Below are positions 11,549 to 23,806 of a DNA stretch of 64,000 bases, one piece after another. How positions within the stretch are numbered: position 1 is the first letter of the stretch; the number at the start of each line of letters is the position of its first letter. The DNA comes from Vespa crabro (taxonomy: Eukaryota; Arthropoda; Insecta; Hymenoptera; Vespidae): assembly GCF_910589235.1 (NCBI RefSeq), contig NC_060956.1:16736999-16800998 (forward strand). Reading direction: 5' to 3'. Made by a program: the position numbers and the translations under genes. The notes below the pieces were generated by a model. It saw only the letters and a list, made by a program, of their open reading frames with translations. It was not told where the DNA came from and made no database searches.

Positions 11549-12406
11549 TTATGACATGTTACTTAAATAAGAATTAAATAAGATGTTAGTAAAACCAACG
11601 TGAGATTAAACAAAAAAACAAGTAAGTATTTCACGATTTATTTTAGAAACATCGAGAGATAAGTGCTAGGAATAAATCATCTATTTTGAAATTAGTAGAA
11701 TAAATATAATTAAAAAGAAAAAATAATATAATTATATATTTTCGTTTCCGTAAAAAAAGTAACTTTAAGAAAATAATACAATTTATTATTATTATTTTAA
11801 TTATTTTATCTATTATTTAGATAATTTACTTTACTAATCTAATTTATTATTTCTATTTTAATTATTATTATTAATGAGAGAAATATTTTATAAAATACGA
11901 AAATTTATCCATTGAATTTTATTTAAATTCATTTTAAATTACAATGTAATTTCGGTTTGTCCATTTAGAAAAGAATGGATAATTGTTCTTTCGAGCAAAT
12001 AAGTTCTTCAATAAGAAATAACTATATCCATAGAAGAAAGATCATGATCGTAATCGTTGTTCAATCGACGAAATATAAAACGATCTTCGACTTATTTATA
12101 TTATATGGAATCGAATGGCTTCTTCGAATCTTTACACTATAGGATACATGGAGAGCCTTCGTATAAACCGGTCTTAAAGTTGCAGGATGGTGTAATAACA
12201 AATGGAAACAAATTGCTAGACCCTTTTCAATGTTCGCAGTATCTTTTACTGTAGATTTCTCCCACGTATACGATGTATTCTCATTCTTACATTTATTCAT
12301 TGATGCGATTTCAATTATTCGATATGCGAATTTTCGTAAATGGAAGATACTTAAAAATTTTCCGAAATCGTTACTCACGAAGGTTATTTTTAAATACGTT
12401 ATTGCA
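10430..12406. other. AT-rich intronic or intergenic DNA
   Basis: Purine-rich stretch (10440-10660), CT tract (11140-11183), (ATT)n (11479-11548), then AT-rich unique sequence. No supported exon. Confidence 0.45.
11479..11548. repeat. (ATT)n microsatellite
   Basis: ATT repeats with two ACT interruptions near the start. Confidence 0.95.
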
Positions 12407-12750
12407 TGAATATTATTTATATGTTACCTTAAAATAAAAATGTAATCGCTTTAAAATCTACAATTTGAAAATTTTATTATCTATTTACATCTATTTTTTT
12501 TTTACTTTTATTTAATATATATTATGAATATTATTTATTTGTTATTTGAAATAAGAATATGTTCGTTTTAAAATCTGCTATTAGAACATTCTATTATCTA
12601 TTTTTTTTTTTTTATTTTATTTAATATATATCGTGAATATTATTTATTTGTTACTTGAAATAAAAATGTATACGTTTTAAAATTTACAATTTGTAAATTC
12701 TAATACCTATTTACATTTATTATTTTTTCTTACATTTAATATATAAATAA
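12407..12750. repeat. Three tandem copies of a ~110-118 bp AT-rich unit
   Basis: Copies start with TGAATATTATTTAT at 12407, 12525 and 12634. Each continues through a version of GTTACTTGAAATAAAAATGT, then TTTTAAAATCTACAATT, TTATCTATTTACAT, a T run and TTTAATATATA. The copies are clearly diverged. Confidence 0.85.
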
Positions 12751-13817
12751 TGCAAATCAGAAATTCAATCGTTATAATAATTTTCTATTTTTATTATAAC
12801 GATCGTATCTATTCTGAGATAGCCAAAGTTCTCCTTACAAATAGATTCTAAAAATAAATTACTCGTGTAACGACTCTCGCGCTCTATGAATTATGGACCA
12901 TTGTAGATTCCAGTAATAGAAAGGAGCCGAATGCGTTTCTACTGCGGAAAGACCTATGGATATTTTGCGTGTAACTATAAATTCAGTTGAACTCTTGCAT
13001 TTATACTCAAGTCTTTTAATGCAACATAACATTCTAAATAATTCGTCTATCTAATCTAGGATAGTGCTCGTTGAATTTCAAGGAAATATTGAACATCTAT
13101 GATGTAGAAAAAATATCATTTTTCATTTAACATAATCGATCCCATAAGTCTCATCTTGTTATTGGAGATCCGTCACAATCAAAAGATAATTTTTTTTTCT
13201 CCTTCTTTTTCTTTCACTCAGTCGATTTTAATTCTGAATACTGTTGGAATAGCTAGCGATAAAATATAAAAGCTCTTTTGAAGAAGTTTTTATGAGACGA
13301 AGCGAAGAGACGGCTGGCGGTCGAGAAAAAGTAATTAACGAAAGATCTACGCGCTCGAATGCACTACGTTAGTTTTCTTACGTTCACCAGGACTTTGGCA
13401 ACCTCTGCTACGAGATAATTAGACCGCATGCGTGTCTAATAAGAAAATATCGTTCCTCCGGGGAAATTTTCGTTAAAGAGTACCTACCATTTTACCAATA
13501 ACTTTAATTTTCTTTTTGTTTAAACATGATCTTACATATTATGATATTTATTTTTTCTCTGTACAAAGTTCATCTAATCGGTAAACTTACTACTTTGTGA
13601 AAATATCAGTATTTGTTTAATCCTTAATAGAAAAGTCAAAGTAATTTTATTTCAATATTGTTTAGAAATTGTATGATCGGTAATTAATTTCTTTCATTAT
13701 TTATATAATATATAGGTTTATTAATTGTATTTGTTTTTTTTTATTGATTTCTGTGATAATTTTTAAAGATCAAACGAACTACATTTTCTCATTAATAATT
13801 TATATCACTTCTTTTTT

Positions 13818-13818
<1 letters not shown>

Positions 13819-13849
<31 letters not shown>
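13819..13849. repeat. Poly(T), 31 nt
   Basis: Uninterrupted T run. Confidence 0.95.
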
Positions 13850-13850
<1 letters not shown>

Positions 13851-14346
13851 TGAAATATTCATAATATTATTTACGGTCGACAGATCTCGTTCTTATTTTA
13901 AGTATTTCTTCCCTTTTAGAATATATAATTTACTCTCCTTATTGTTTGAAGACCGTAACGGGCAACGCCTTATTTTTCCTCGATCAGGGTAACGCGCCTT
14001 CCATCAACGCCTAGTTAAATCACTATGTATTTACGATTTCCGTATGTCAGATAGCAGAGGCTAATTTATGATTGTCCCTTCAGGGATAATGGACCCTTGA
14101 GTAACTCGCTTCATTGTCTAGATAACAACGGACGAAGGCACGTCATGGAAAGCAGACATAAATTCCAATGACGTTATTCGTAATTTATAGCACGTCGTTT
14201 AGTTTCGTAAAAAAATATTCTTTATATATACATATATGACGACAAATATGAAATTTTTTAACGAATGAAAATATGAAACTTCATAACGAATGAAAAAGAT
14301 ACAAAATTATAAATCGTTCTGTTAAAAAACATTCTTTTCCGTGTTA

Positions 14347-14425
14347 TATTATTATTATCATTATCATCATCATCATCATCATCATCATCATTATCATCAT
14401 CGCCATCATTATTATTATTATTTAT
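14347..14425. repeat. (ATC/ATT)n microsatellite
   Basis: ATC core flanked by ATT. The Asp/Asn-rich minus-strand frame is a repeat translation. Confidence 0.95.
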
Positions 14426-14749
14426 TAAGGTACAAAATAACACGAGAAGTTTACTTCCATTGTCATTCTAACACTACGTTCTGACTTTTCCACTAAGCAT
14501 GTGTACCCTTGTTTAATTATCTTGACGATACCAACAAGTTCGTTGGTTGAAGTTTAACATTTCCAGCACGAAACGTTGAACCTTCGAACCGGAATGTCCG
14601 TTCTTCCGGAACGACGTTCATTCGTTTCATTGCTTTTACCCCTTCTACCGGGCATGAGAATTCGAATCAACCGTTTGGATACCTCTTCCTAAAACAAGTT
14701 ACTCTCTCTCCCACCATACACACTTCCGTGCGCGCCTAACATGGCGAAT

Positions 14750-14781
14750 TTCTCTCTCTCTCTTTCACTCTGTCTCTCTTT

Positions 14782-14875
<94 letters not shown>

Positions 14876-14896
14876 TACTCACTCTTACTCTCTCTT
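14750..14896. repeat. (CT)n tract, long
   Basis: About 145 nt of CT with occasional TTT and CAC interruptions. Confidence 0.95.
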
Positions 14897-15036
14897 GTAC
14901 GTTCGTTCTATTTGTTGAATTGTTGGCAACTTTCCACGTTTCATTGTCGGCATTTGTACGCGTGCTTCTTCTTACATCTGTGACTTGAAATTCGTAGCAG
15001 GTGTCTCGATAAACGTGGATGCTGCGGAGATCCTCT

Positions 15037-15072
15037 CAGTTTCTCTTTCCCTCACTTCCTCTCTCTCCCTCA

Positions 15073-15134
<62 letters not shown>

Positions 15135-15152
15135 TCCTCTTTTTCTCTTTGT
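15037..15152. repeat. (CT)n tract, second
   Basis: CT-rich tract about 140 nt after the previous one, with CCCTCAC variants at its left end and pure CT in the middle. Confidence 0.95.
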
Positions 15153-15689
15153 CATTTTAGGTTCTCTTTCGACCACTTTCATTTCTTCTTCCCTTTTTTT
15201 TTTCCTTTTTCCTACCATTTCTCCACAGACTCTCGAAACGAATTTGGCTCGGACGATGATAATGAGCGAGGATGTATGAACAATCACGCTCTCAGAAAAT
15301 TCTGCTAATTAAACCTGCTCGTGTGACCGTATGAATTTCACTATTATAATGTATGATTGTTTGTTATATAATTTATGACTACATACGAAAGAAATTAATA
15401 ATAAAATTGACAAATATAAAGACGAGTTATACATATATATTTGTTATTAAAAATGAGAACTTCATTTGTTGTTTAAATTTAATGCTTTCATAAAAGATTA
15501 TTTATTATTATTATTTTACGTATATGATACCAATTATAATTAATAGTTCAAGTTTTTATAAAATTCATAGTAAGCCATTCAGTGTCAACACGAATATTGT
15601 CCGTATTATAAAGATTTTGACAAATTATACAATTTACTTTTTATATTAAATAACTATTTAATAGATATTTCTTTTCAAGGTTTAGTTTA

Positions 15690-16080
15690 CATATGTCTCT
15701 GTTGAAGGAACGGAGTAAATATCATAATGGCCATATATACAATTGGTATGTGAAACATCGGTCACATAATTAGTAGAAAAGCAATGCATTGAACGACGAA
15801 GGTCGACAATGCAAAGTATCACACCTACGATTTCATTATTTTCGTGAAATATGAGTTCTGTCCTGTAGTCCCACCCTTCTCTTCTCTTCGAATCAACGGG
15901 AAATTTCGTCGTCGTCGACGAGGACGATAATGAAACGAGCTTTTGTAAGGTTCAACGATTTTCGCCGACATTTCATCCTCGCGAACACGGAGGATCGCGG
16001 GTTGGCAATTAATACGCTAATTGGCGACCTCGCACGCTGATTAATACAACTGTAACAATGTTCTCTTACAACTACCATGA
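15690..16080. promoter_or_regulatory. Candidate regulatory island with homeodomain-type sites
   Basis: A repeat-free 400-bp stretch of balanced composition. It contains CAATTA-6 nt-TAATTG (16006-16023), GATTAAT (16039-16045), and an E-box-like CAACTG next to ACAATG (Sox-like) at about 16048-16060. Similar clusters are typical of insect developmental enhancers. A 36-codon + strand frame from the ATG at about 15929 crosses it but has no acceptor and no recognised family. Confidence 0.35.
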
Positions 16081-16975
16081 TTATACGAGTACATATACAT
16101 TCATCATATATGAATTCGCACTCACTGAGTGAATCGAGAAAATTTATTGAGTTGAGTAATTTCTTTTAGGCCCGTCTCGTTATATAGGATTCTTTGTTAA
16201 TTATTATTTTATTTTATTTTATTTTTTTTTTTGAATATTTTTAACTACTTGATTATTTGCAAAACTGTTTCATTTACCATTGTTTTTCTTTTAACTCGTA
16301 AATTGATGAGAATAAGTCGACTCGTTAGAAAGATTTAAATTTTCTGCTGATAAAAATAAATCATATGTTTCTCATCTTTGTTAAAAAAAAAGAAGCATCA
16401 TTGTATTTTACAATATTCTTTTCTTTACGATTCATTAAAGTATTTAAATTCTTCTTTAGCTATATTCTTGTCTCTTTAATCTGATAATTTAATTTTTAAT
16501 CGAAATTTAATTAAATCTTATGTCGTTCATTGATGAAAATTTTTCCAAGTTAACAGGTGAAATTTTCGATAGTTAGCGTTTCTCGTTTGACAAGAACTTT
16601 CTAACGTTAAATTATAGTTAATATTCCAAAATTTACTAACAATTTAGGATAGGTACTTGTATGGCCCAGGGATGTAGATTATGTAAAGATCTTTCAATCG
16701 AAGTAGAAAACCATAGAATTATATACCGTAAACGTGTGAAAGTAATCGGAAATTTTTAATGAGAATATTGAGATTAAATATTGAGATTTAATATTGAGAT
16801 TTTTTTCTGATTACTTAATAATATTTTAGGAATTTTAATTTAATTCTTTTTCTTTGAAGGATATCTTGCCTTTGCACTAAAACGATTAGAAAATATTTTA
16901 CGCTATTTATTTGTAAGCTTATTCGTATCCAAGAATATAATCTTTTTTCTTTCTTTCTTTTCTTTCCTTTTTTCT

Positions 16976-17010
<35 letters not shown>

Positions 17011-17414
17011 GACCATAATAATATTTATTTCTGTCGCTGTTTTAACGGTCATTGTTCCGGGAACGTCAAAGTCATTTCGGATTTCACCGAGAGACACGTG
17101 GCCCTCCTAAACGTTGGTTTATAGATAGCGTCGTATAGTAAGAACGACTTACGTACGAGTTCCGCACTCAATTTGCGACCCACTCTCTGAATTATCGACC
17201 TTACTAGTTATAGTTCCGTAAACCGACCTCTAATACTAGTAGCTCATTTTGGATGGTCTCCAAACTTCTTTGACATTCATTAGCTATATCCGTTATGGAT
17301 CGAAAAAAATTTAAAAGATAATCAACGATCAATTTTTGAAATACAATTTTTTCGGTACTATTAATAAATATATTATTAAATATATAACTATACATTATTA
17401 AATATATTTTTTCG

Positions 17415-17453
<39 letters not shown>

Positions 17454-18331
17454 TTGTATATAATGAAATGTATTGCATATATCAATATTATTCAGTTATC
17501 ACAATAAATGTAAAAAATTGTTTATAAACATTAGATATATCATTTAAATAAAATTAACAGAATTGAAAACGTGTCTGATTATTTTTAGTTATCTGATATA
17601 TGAATATAAATAATTTTAACTGTTCTTCGCGATTCTCTCGTCCTTTGATATTTTATTATTTATTATCCGCAGGGATCAAAAGCGAGAATCTTTAACTCTT
17701 CAGACGTTCCCTTTGATCATCGGAGCCAAACGACAGTCTTTAAGATTTTTTCTTTTTTTTTTTTGGACTCTCCATTCATATCCATATAATTTTTCAAGTG
17801 ATATTAATCTTCTACTTACGCTCCGTTCGCTTTCTACAAGTATAATAAAGGTGTTGAATTTTAAACAAGAATTATAATATATAACTAGGTAACCCTGCGA
17901 TGACAACTGCGAGCATAAACTTTTTAACGATTTTATAACATCGACGCTATGAGGATTTAGTTTAATTAAACCAAGTTTCGGAAGATGTTGGGTATTAAGT
18001 CGAAGTTCGAACGAATTAACTGGAATTACGAGAGCTTATGTAAGTTTTGAAAACTCTTTTGGATCCTCCGAATCTTCTTCCGTAAAGCTTTAATTACGTG
18101 AGTCTGTATCAGACTGTGTAAAACTATTCGACTTATTATCTTCGTATCTAGAAAATTTAGAAGCTATCTGACATTAATCTCCCGTTAGTTTTAACTAGTG
18201 TTTACGTTCTTAATTTATATCATGAATTCTGTCACGTTTTATCATTGGAAACGTATAAATAAACCTTTATTATAGTTTAGTAATTTAGCTTACTTTGAAA
18301 TTAATTTTATCATAGAGATTAGGTAGAAAAA
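16081..18331. other. AT-rich putative intron
   Basis: Contains a poly(T) of 31 nt (16977-17007), (AT)n (17417-17451), a small tandem of ATATTGAGATT (16763-16803) and a unique island at 17040-17280. No supported exon apart from a weak ATG-to-donor frame at 17985-18039. Confidence 0.4.
17985..18039 (+). other. Weak candidate first coding exon
   Basis: ATG at 17985 opens a frame (MLGIKSKFERINWNYESL, then one base) that runs into GTAAGTTTTG at 18040. The context is AT-rich and no promoter is visible. An ATG upstream of a GTAAGT match is expected several times by chance here. Confidence 0.12.
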
Positions 18332-18625
18332 AATGTTAACTTCTTGAAGAAAAAGTTCTTTAAATCTTTTAAAAAATATAAATATAAAAAATATAAAACG
18401 TTAAGTTTTCAGATTTGTATATTCCGATGTTTCTTCTTCCTTTTTTGTTTTTTTTTTCTTTTCTTTTCTTATAAAGCAATGTTAACTTTTTGAAGAAAAA
18501 GTTCTTTAAATTTTTTAAAAAATATAAATATAAAAAATATAAAACGTTAAGTTTTCAGATTTGTATATTCCGATGTTTCTTCTTCCTTTTTTGTTTTTTT
18601 TTCTTTTCTTTTCTTATAAAGCAAT
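18332..18625. repeat. Recent tandem duplication, 2 x ~146 bp
   Basis: Copy 1 is 18332-18477 and copy 2 is 18478-18625. Both start AATGTTAACTT and share TATAAAACGTTAAGTTTTCA and GATGTTTCTTCTTCC. Only a few substitutions and a one-base T-tract difference separate them. Confidence 0.95.
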
Positions 18626-20740
18626 AGCACGAAATGGTCTTCTAATAAAATTCATCGTATTATCGGTTTATTGACTCCCCCATTGGTACCATTACGTTTT
18701 CAATGCATCTGTCGGGGTGACGTTAGTTATTTATTCAAGCGGACTTCGCCAAATGAAACAAGCTCGATAACAGAGGGCTGAGATTGAAAATATGCATACA
18801 ATGGACGCTACCAGTTGGGTCCGCCCCACGGATTTACAATTTATCATTTTCAAAGTGGTCATTCGTATTCAGGATTATCAGAGCAGTTGCCTTTAACGGG
18901 TATCGGATTAATCGTTGGAACGAACTTCAGTTTTTTTTTTCCTTCTTTTTCTTTTCTTTTTTCTTTTTTCTCTTCTTTATTCTTTTTTTTTTCTTTTTTT
19001 TTTGCCGAATTGTTTGTCGCAGAAAGTAATGGGAAAATATTTTTTTCATAGTCGTCGGAGGTTTTATTAAAACTTTGCACTTTGGTGCACAGGCTGCCAA
19101 TTTGTCCTTTCGAAAGCTGAAATAAATTTTCTCTTTTGCTTCTTTCTTTTTCTGTCTTGTTTTTCTCCCTTTTTTTCCACCCATTCGAAGTCGTTTCTTC
19201 CTTCTGAATTTTGCGGTCCAGCAACCGTTGATCTCGCGGGAACTACGACGAAACGTAAATCGTTGCGGTCGCTTCCGCCTCTTCGAGATTTATGGTCACG
19301 CAAATGAAAAAGTGTGGAGAATGTGCTAATTGTATCCGTTGATTAACCGCTGGTGCCACTAATCTCTTGGCTTGTTCACTGTGACGTCGACCGCAAACGA
19401 ACTTGACTTTATTTCTTTCTTTTGGATTTCCTTTCTTCTTTTTTTCTTTTTTTTTTTTTTTTTTTTTTTTGGTAAAAGATTTATATTTAGATCTTAGAAA
19501 AAAAAAGAAGAAAATTCAGAATACAAATTTTCATGGATGTTTACTTCAAACTTTACACGTAAAATTTCAAATATCGAATTGCTAATTCTGATTGGAGTTT
19601 ATCAAATTGTTTTTCAAAGTTGTTAGTAATTTTACAAATTAATTTTACAAATTTTATAAAGTAATTTTACAAATTTATTGGCTATTTTGTAAAATATAAA
19701 CCATAGTTTAACCGTTAATATCCGTTTCTGAATAATTATTGATAATATAAATTAAATTAAATTAATTCGAACTCTTTAACGTTTTCTCAGACATTTCGAT
19801 ATGAGATAAAAATAAAACGCTTGATAAGGTCGCTTCTCGGTATTCGAACATTCACAATAGCGATCGTAATAGTTAGATCATTCTTCGTGCATCACTCAAG
19901 AGACATAAATACATATTTATTCATCATATGTGACTCATGTTAATACAATTTTTTGATTAATATGACGATTACTCTCGATCAATTGCATACTTTCACGAAC
20001 GTTATGATAACGCTTTCAAGAATATTTATTGAAAGATTTATTATGGTAATAAAAAAAATGTTGGAGACAAAAAATGAATGGTTCGAGGTCGATGATATTT
20101 TTTTCTTCGCTAGTGCATATGCACATTCATTATTGCAGAAATATGATCATGAATATGTAGTCTACTTTAAGCCATTCGTTTTTTTCCTCTAACATTTTTT
20201 TTTTTTTAACTTCAATCAAAAAAAGAAAAATATCTATGGCTTGTTGCAGTCAGATTAATCTTCAGAGATTTTTTCCAAAAACCTCGCAAACTAATAATTT
20301 TTCGACATTATTTTATTTTTCGACATTATACGACATTTGTACTATAATACTTTTTTATTCAGATTAACACGAGAAGTCAATTTATGCAAAACGAAACAAA
20401 AAAAAAAAATCGTAAAATTTCATTTAAAGAAAGATACCAATGATTTAAAAATCTCGAAGAAAAGTAACCTTGAGAAAAAGTGAAAATATTTTTCACCTTG
20501 GCACTTTTTTCTATCGTAAAAAAATCAGCAAGATATTTAAGAAACACGAGTTAGATGAGACATCTTGTATAGTACCTTAATCTAGTGCAATGCATATTAA
20601 TTATATAATTTACAAATATATTTCATATATCTATTTACGATTTATATCTTTAAGCACAATATCATGGAACGTTGAACCTTCCAAAGAAAAATAAAAATTT
20701 TTATTTTTTGGATTATGACGAATCGAATACGAAAGAGACG
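18626..20740. other. Unique and T-rich DNA
   Basis: A unique island (about 18640-18920) is followed by T/CT-rich tracts (18931-19003; T-run near 19448-19470) and AT-rich DNA. A 79-codon + frame at 19953-20192 is not repeat-derived but has no promoter, splice or family support. Confidence 0.35.
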
Positions 20741-22740
20741 AAAACGAAGGAGTTGGTGTTAACTAGTTTTATTTTAGTAGAAATAGCATAAACCCTATGC
20801 CATCGTTTCCTTGAGCATCATAGTCGTTGTTCTTAATTATTCCTATAATTGGAAGTAGTAACGGGTACGGTAAAGCTTTTGGAATATTCTTTGTATTCTT
20901 TTAATACTCTTTTAATGGGCGATATTCTCGAGTAGTAGGTTAATAGGGCGTCGTCCTTGCTCGTTATCATTATCATCGATGCTGTGGCAAGTGGTCAGAC
21001 GATGTACATTCTCATTTGGCGAATCGTTTCTTGTTAAATAGCCAGGACGATGAAGTTGAGATGATCTTTCAAGCACGCTACGTTGGCTTGACTTATGATG
21101 TCATTATTTTGTCGTGGACCACGTTTCCAACCGGAAAACTAGAGCTTGAATCTCGTAGGAAAATCATTTTACATCATCCTTATTCTCATTATTCTACTTA
21201 TATTCGTTGTTATTAAAAAAAAAAAAAACAAAAAAACAAAAAAACAAAAAAGAAAAAAAGAATAGAAAAAATATCATTTATTCTTAAGACCACTAGATTA
21301 CCTACTTTTTACCTTTTGATAGATTTTATATTTCTTGGAAATATTCTCTTTATTTCTGTCGTTTTCTATAGCGAATATTTCAGAAATGATTTTTAATATT
21401 TGTCGAAGAATAGAACTGTATTGAAACTAATTTCAATTCTTACAAATCGATTAAGAAAACCGAAAGAAAGAAGTTAAAGGTCCCTCGGCTGGAATGAGAA
21501 ACGAATAAGAATGTCGTTCGCGTAAGAAAGTTGGTAATATCGAGTAGATATACAATCATTCGCTCGGAATAGAATATTCGTTCGATCAAGTTCGATAAAT
21601 TTCTCTTCTCTAAAAAAAGTTTTTCTTAACGACAAAAAATATTTCTATCTCATTTACATTCCGTGCATTGTTGCAAGTTTGCGTGACGAAAATTTCAAAG
21701 AAATTTTTGATATTCCAAAATCACGTATATAGCAAATTTATTGTATTAACGAGTTTTTCTATCGCAAATCAAATTTGATTTTATGTAATTGTACGTTTTA
21801 CATTAAAAATTGATTTTAACAATTATTATTTCGACCTTTTCGCTTTCGTCGAAAAATGCCATGTATCCATTGCTAAAAATAAACGTTATTTTCAATCAAT
21901 TGATGGAAATCGACATCGACACGGGCTTGGTCGTGCTCGTACGTGCAGTTTAGAGACATTGTTGTTTGTGTATTACACGCATTACGTAAGGCTGGAATTC
22001 TCGATCGTGATTCATGTCCGACATCTATTGCCAAACGCCCACGCAATTCGCAGGACAACGTTCTCTGTATTATATAAAGAGACTCCTCTACGTGTCATGG
22101 TTATCGATGAAAATATCTCTGATACTAGTGACCTTCTGAAGGATAAAATATATGTACATATAAATAGATATATATCTATATACATATGTATGTATATATT
22201 ATATATCGGGTATTTATATAGAATCATTCGAAGAGATAAATCTTTCTCGAATTATATTTTCTATTAAATTTCAGTCTGTTTTTTTGTCAACAGAAATTTT
22301 ATCTTTAAACGACTTTAAACAAGTACCATCGGAATAAGTGAAATTTTATTAGATTTATATGCCGCATGTTATACGTCTCATTTACTCCGTCGAAGTATGA
22401 TCTTGACTGGATGAGCATGGACGATTTACATGATGTGCGTTACACGTCTTCATTCAACGAGATCGCATTCACGATGTTTCGCAATACGGCCGTGTTCTAG
22501 TCAGTTGCATTAAAATACAAAGTTCATATTTATGAAATGCCATCATAGTTCTAATCTTATAGGTATATATACCCATCATATCTGCAAATATTTACATTTG
22601 CATTTATTATATGCATATGTAGTTATATATATATGTATAGACAAAACAAAAAAGATAAGTCAGACATGAAGTTTCCGACATTGAAATTCTTATCTCTTCG
22701 GTCTAATCTGCATTCTTTTGTCTCCGTACTAATATTCCTA
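20741..22740. other. Unique DNA, no supported gene
   Basis: Mixed sequence with less AT-rich stretches (20890-21130, 21880-22110, 22360-22510), an A-rich run after 21216 and interrupted TATG/AT repeats (22150-22210, 22600-22640). Open frames here are short and unrecognised. Confidence 0.35.
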
Positions 22741-22743
22741 TAG

Positions 22744-22810
22744 AGAGAGAACTTCGTGTCAAATATTTCAACGAGCAAACAAAGGTTGATTGAGAAAAAT
22801 AGGATCGTAG
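22744..22810 (+). other. Candidate 67-nt internal exon (UTR or coding)
   Basis: Preceded by a branch-point-like TACTAAT and acceptor TTCCTATAG (ends 22743), followed by GTAG|GTAAGTC (donor at 22811). One frame is open throughout and the other two contain stops. If real it would lie just upstream of the better exon at 23736 and could be 5'UTR. No family evidence. Confidence 0.25.
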
Positions 22811-22893
22811 GTAAGTCTTTTTGTTGTCACTAATGAAAAAAAGGGACAAAAAAAAAAGAATGGGCGAAATCTGAAGAGACATGAAAAATATAG

Positions 22894-22895
<2 letters not shown>

Positions 22896-22934
<39 letters not shown>
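22896..22934. repeat. (AT)n microsatellite
   Basis: Uninterrupted TA repeats. Confidence 0.95.
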
Positions 22935-22937
<3 letters not shown>

Positions 22938-22944
22938 GTCGACA

Positions 22945-23735
22945 AAAGTAATTTCTCGTTAAATATTTTTCAAAGTAGGGCAATGTATCTAAATACGTTG
23001 AAACATTGTCCGCCTGAAGGAACAACGTCAGTGTTTCGATTCGTTTTAATGTTAATTTCATGCTTTTCTTCCGCGAGAGATCACGTAGCTCCTCTATTGC
23101 CGCCGTTATCCTCCAACAGCAGAAGGAGGAGGAGAATGAGGAGGAGGAAGAGCAAACTGTAGAAGGACGAACAAGTCTTGCCGCTTTCGTTTTAATCGTT
23201 ACCATCTTCCACTTTTGCCCTCTTATCCTAAATACCCTCCCACCACTTTTGGCCATTCTCCTTTTCTTCCCGCTTTCTCCTCCTTCGTAATTAGTATTAC
23301 CTTTTTCCTATGGTCCCTGAAGCTTCTTTTTTCTTTTCTAGCCTAGGAATGATGAAAAAAGAAAAAGGAAATGTTGATAATGATAATAACGAAAAAATTA
23401 CTTCGGTCCAGTGATACGCGCGTTGAGATATTTTGATAGTCTTTACGAATGAAATTTTTTCTTTTCTTTTTTTACTTTCTTTTTCCTTTTCTTTTTTTTT
23501 CTTTTTTTTTTTTTTAACAGAAATTATATATTTCACAGCATCAGGCTTTCTTTCCATTTGTTACAATATCTGACTATTTGTATTTGGAAATAACAATCAC
23601 GATTTTCATTATAAGATAATATATGCGTCCGCATTATATGTATATTATTTGTCTATCAACTTTTCTTTTCTTTTTATTTTTTTTTCTCTTTTAAATTATT
23701 CCACAATATTTCTAATAAATAAAAATTTGTTTCAG
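22945..23735. other. Sequence between candidate exons
   Basis: A CpG-bearing stretch with a GAG-rich run (23120-23160), then T-rich DNA (23457-23520 and 23660-23700) that leads into the branch point and acceptor of the next feature. Confidence 0.4.
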
Positions 23736-23806
23736 AATATTGTTCCTGATCTTTCTCGTTCTCCGGACGATCCATGGCCGATCAGATTTCTTCGGAGAGA
23801 AAAGAG
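23736..23806 (+). CDS. Probable start-codon exon of an unidentified gene
   Basis: All splice elements are present: branch-point-like CTAAT at about 23712, acceptor TTTGTTTCAG ending at 23735, and donor AGAG|GTAAGC at 23806/23807. Within the 71-nt exon, ATG at 23774 has a strong context (GATCCATGG) and an in-frame TGA at 23747-23749 upstream, so translation would begin here: MADQISSERKE, then a phase-0 splice. It would follow the non-coding exon at 6156-6681, giving a first intron of about 17 kb. I do not recognise the N-terminus, and the next coding exon is not certain. RNA-seq junction reads at 6681-23736 and from 23806 would decide. Confidence 0.45.

Larger units (their letters stand above)
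12751..14740. other. Unique sequence with T-tract and ATC microsatellite
   Basis: Less AT-rich unique stretches at about 12870-12980, 13280-13480 and 13930-14190 alternate with AT-rich DNA. Short inverted repeats occur (TCCCT-TC-AGGGA near 14078; ACCAAC-6 nt-GTTGGT near 14530). Homeodomain-type TAATTA cores occur in the 13.3-13.4 and 14.0-14.1 kb stretches. No exon supported. Confidence 0.35.

Noticed and set aside
14741..15308. Ser/Leu-rich frames across the two CT tracts
   Set aside because: Simple-repeat translations open in several frames at once.
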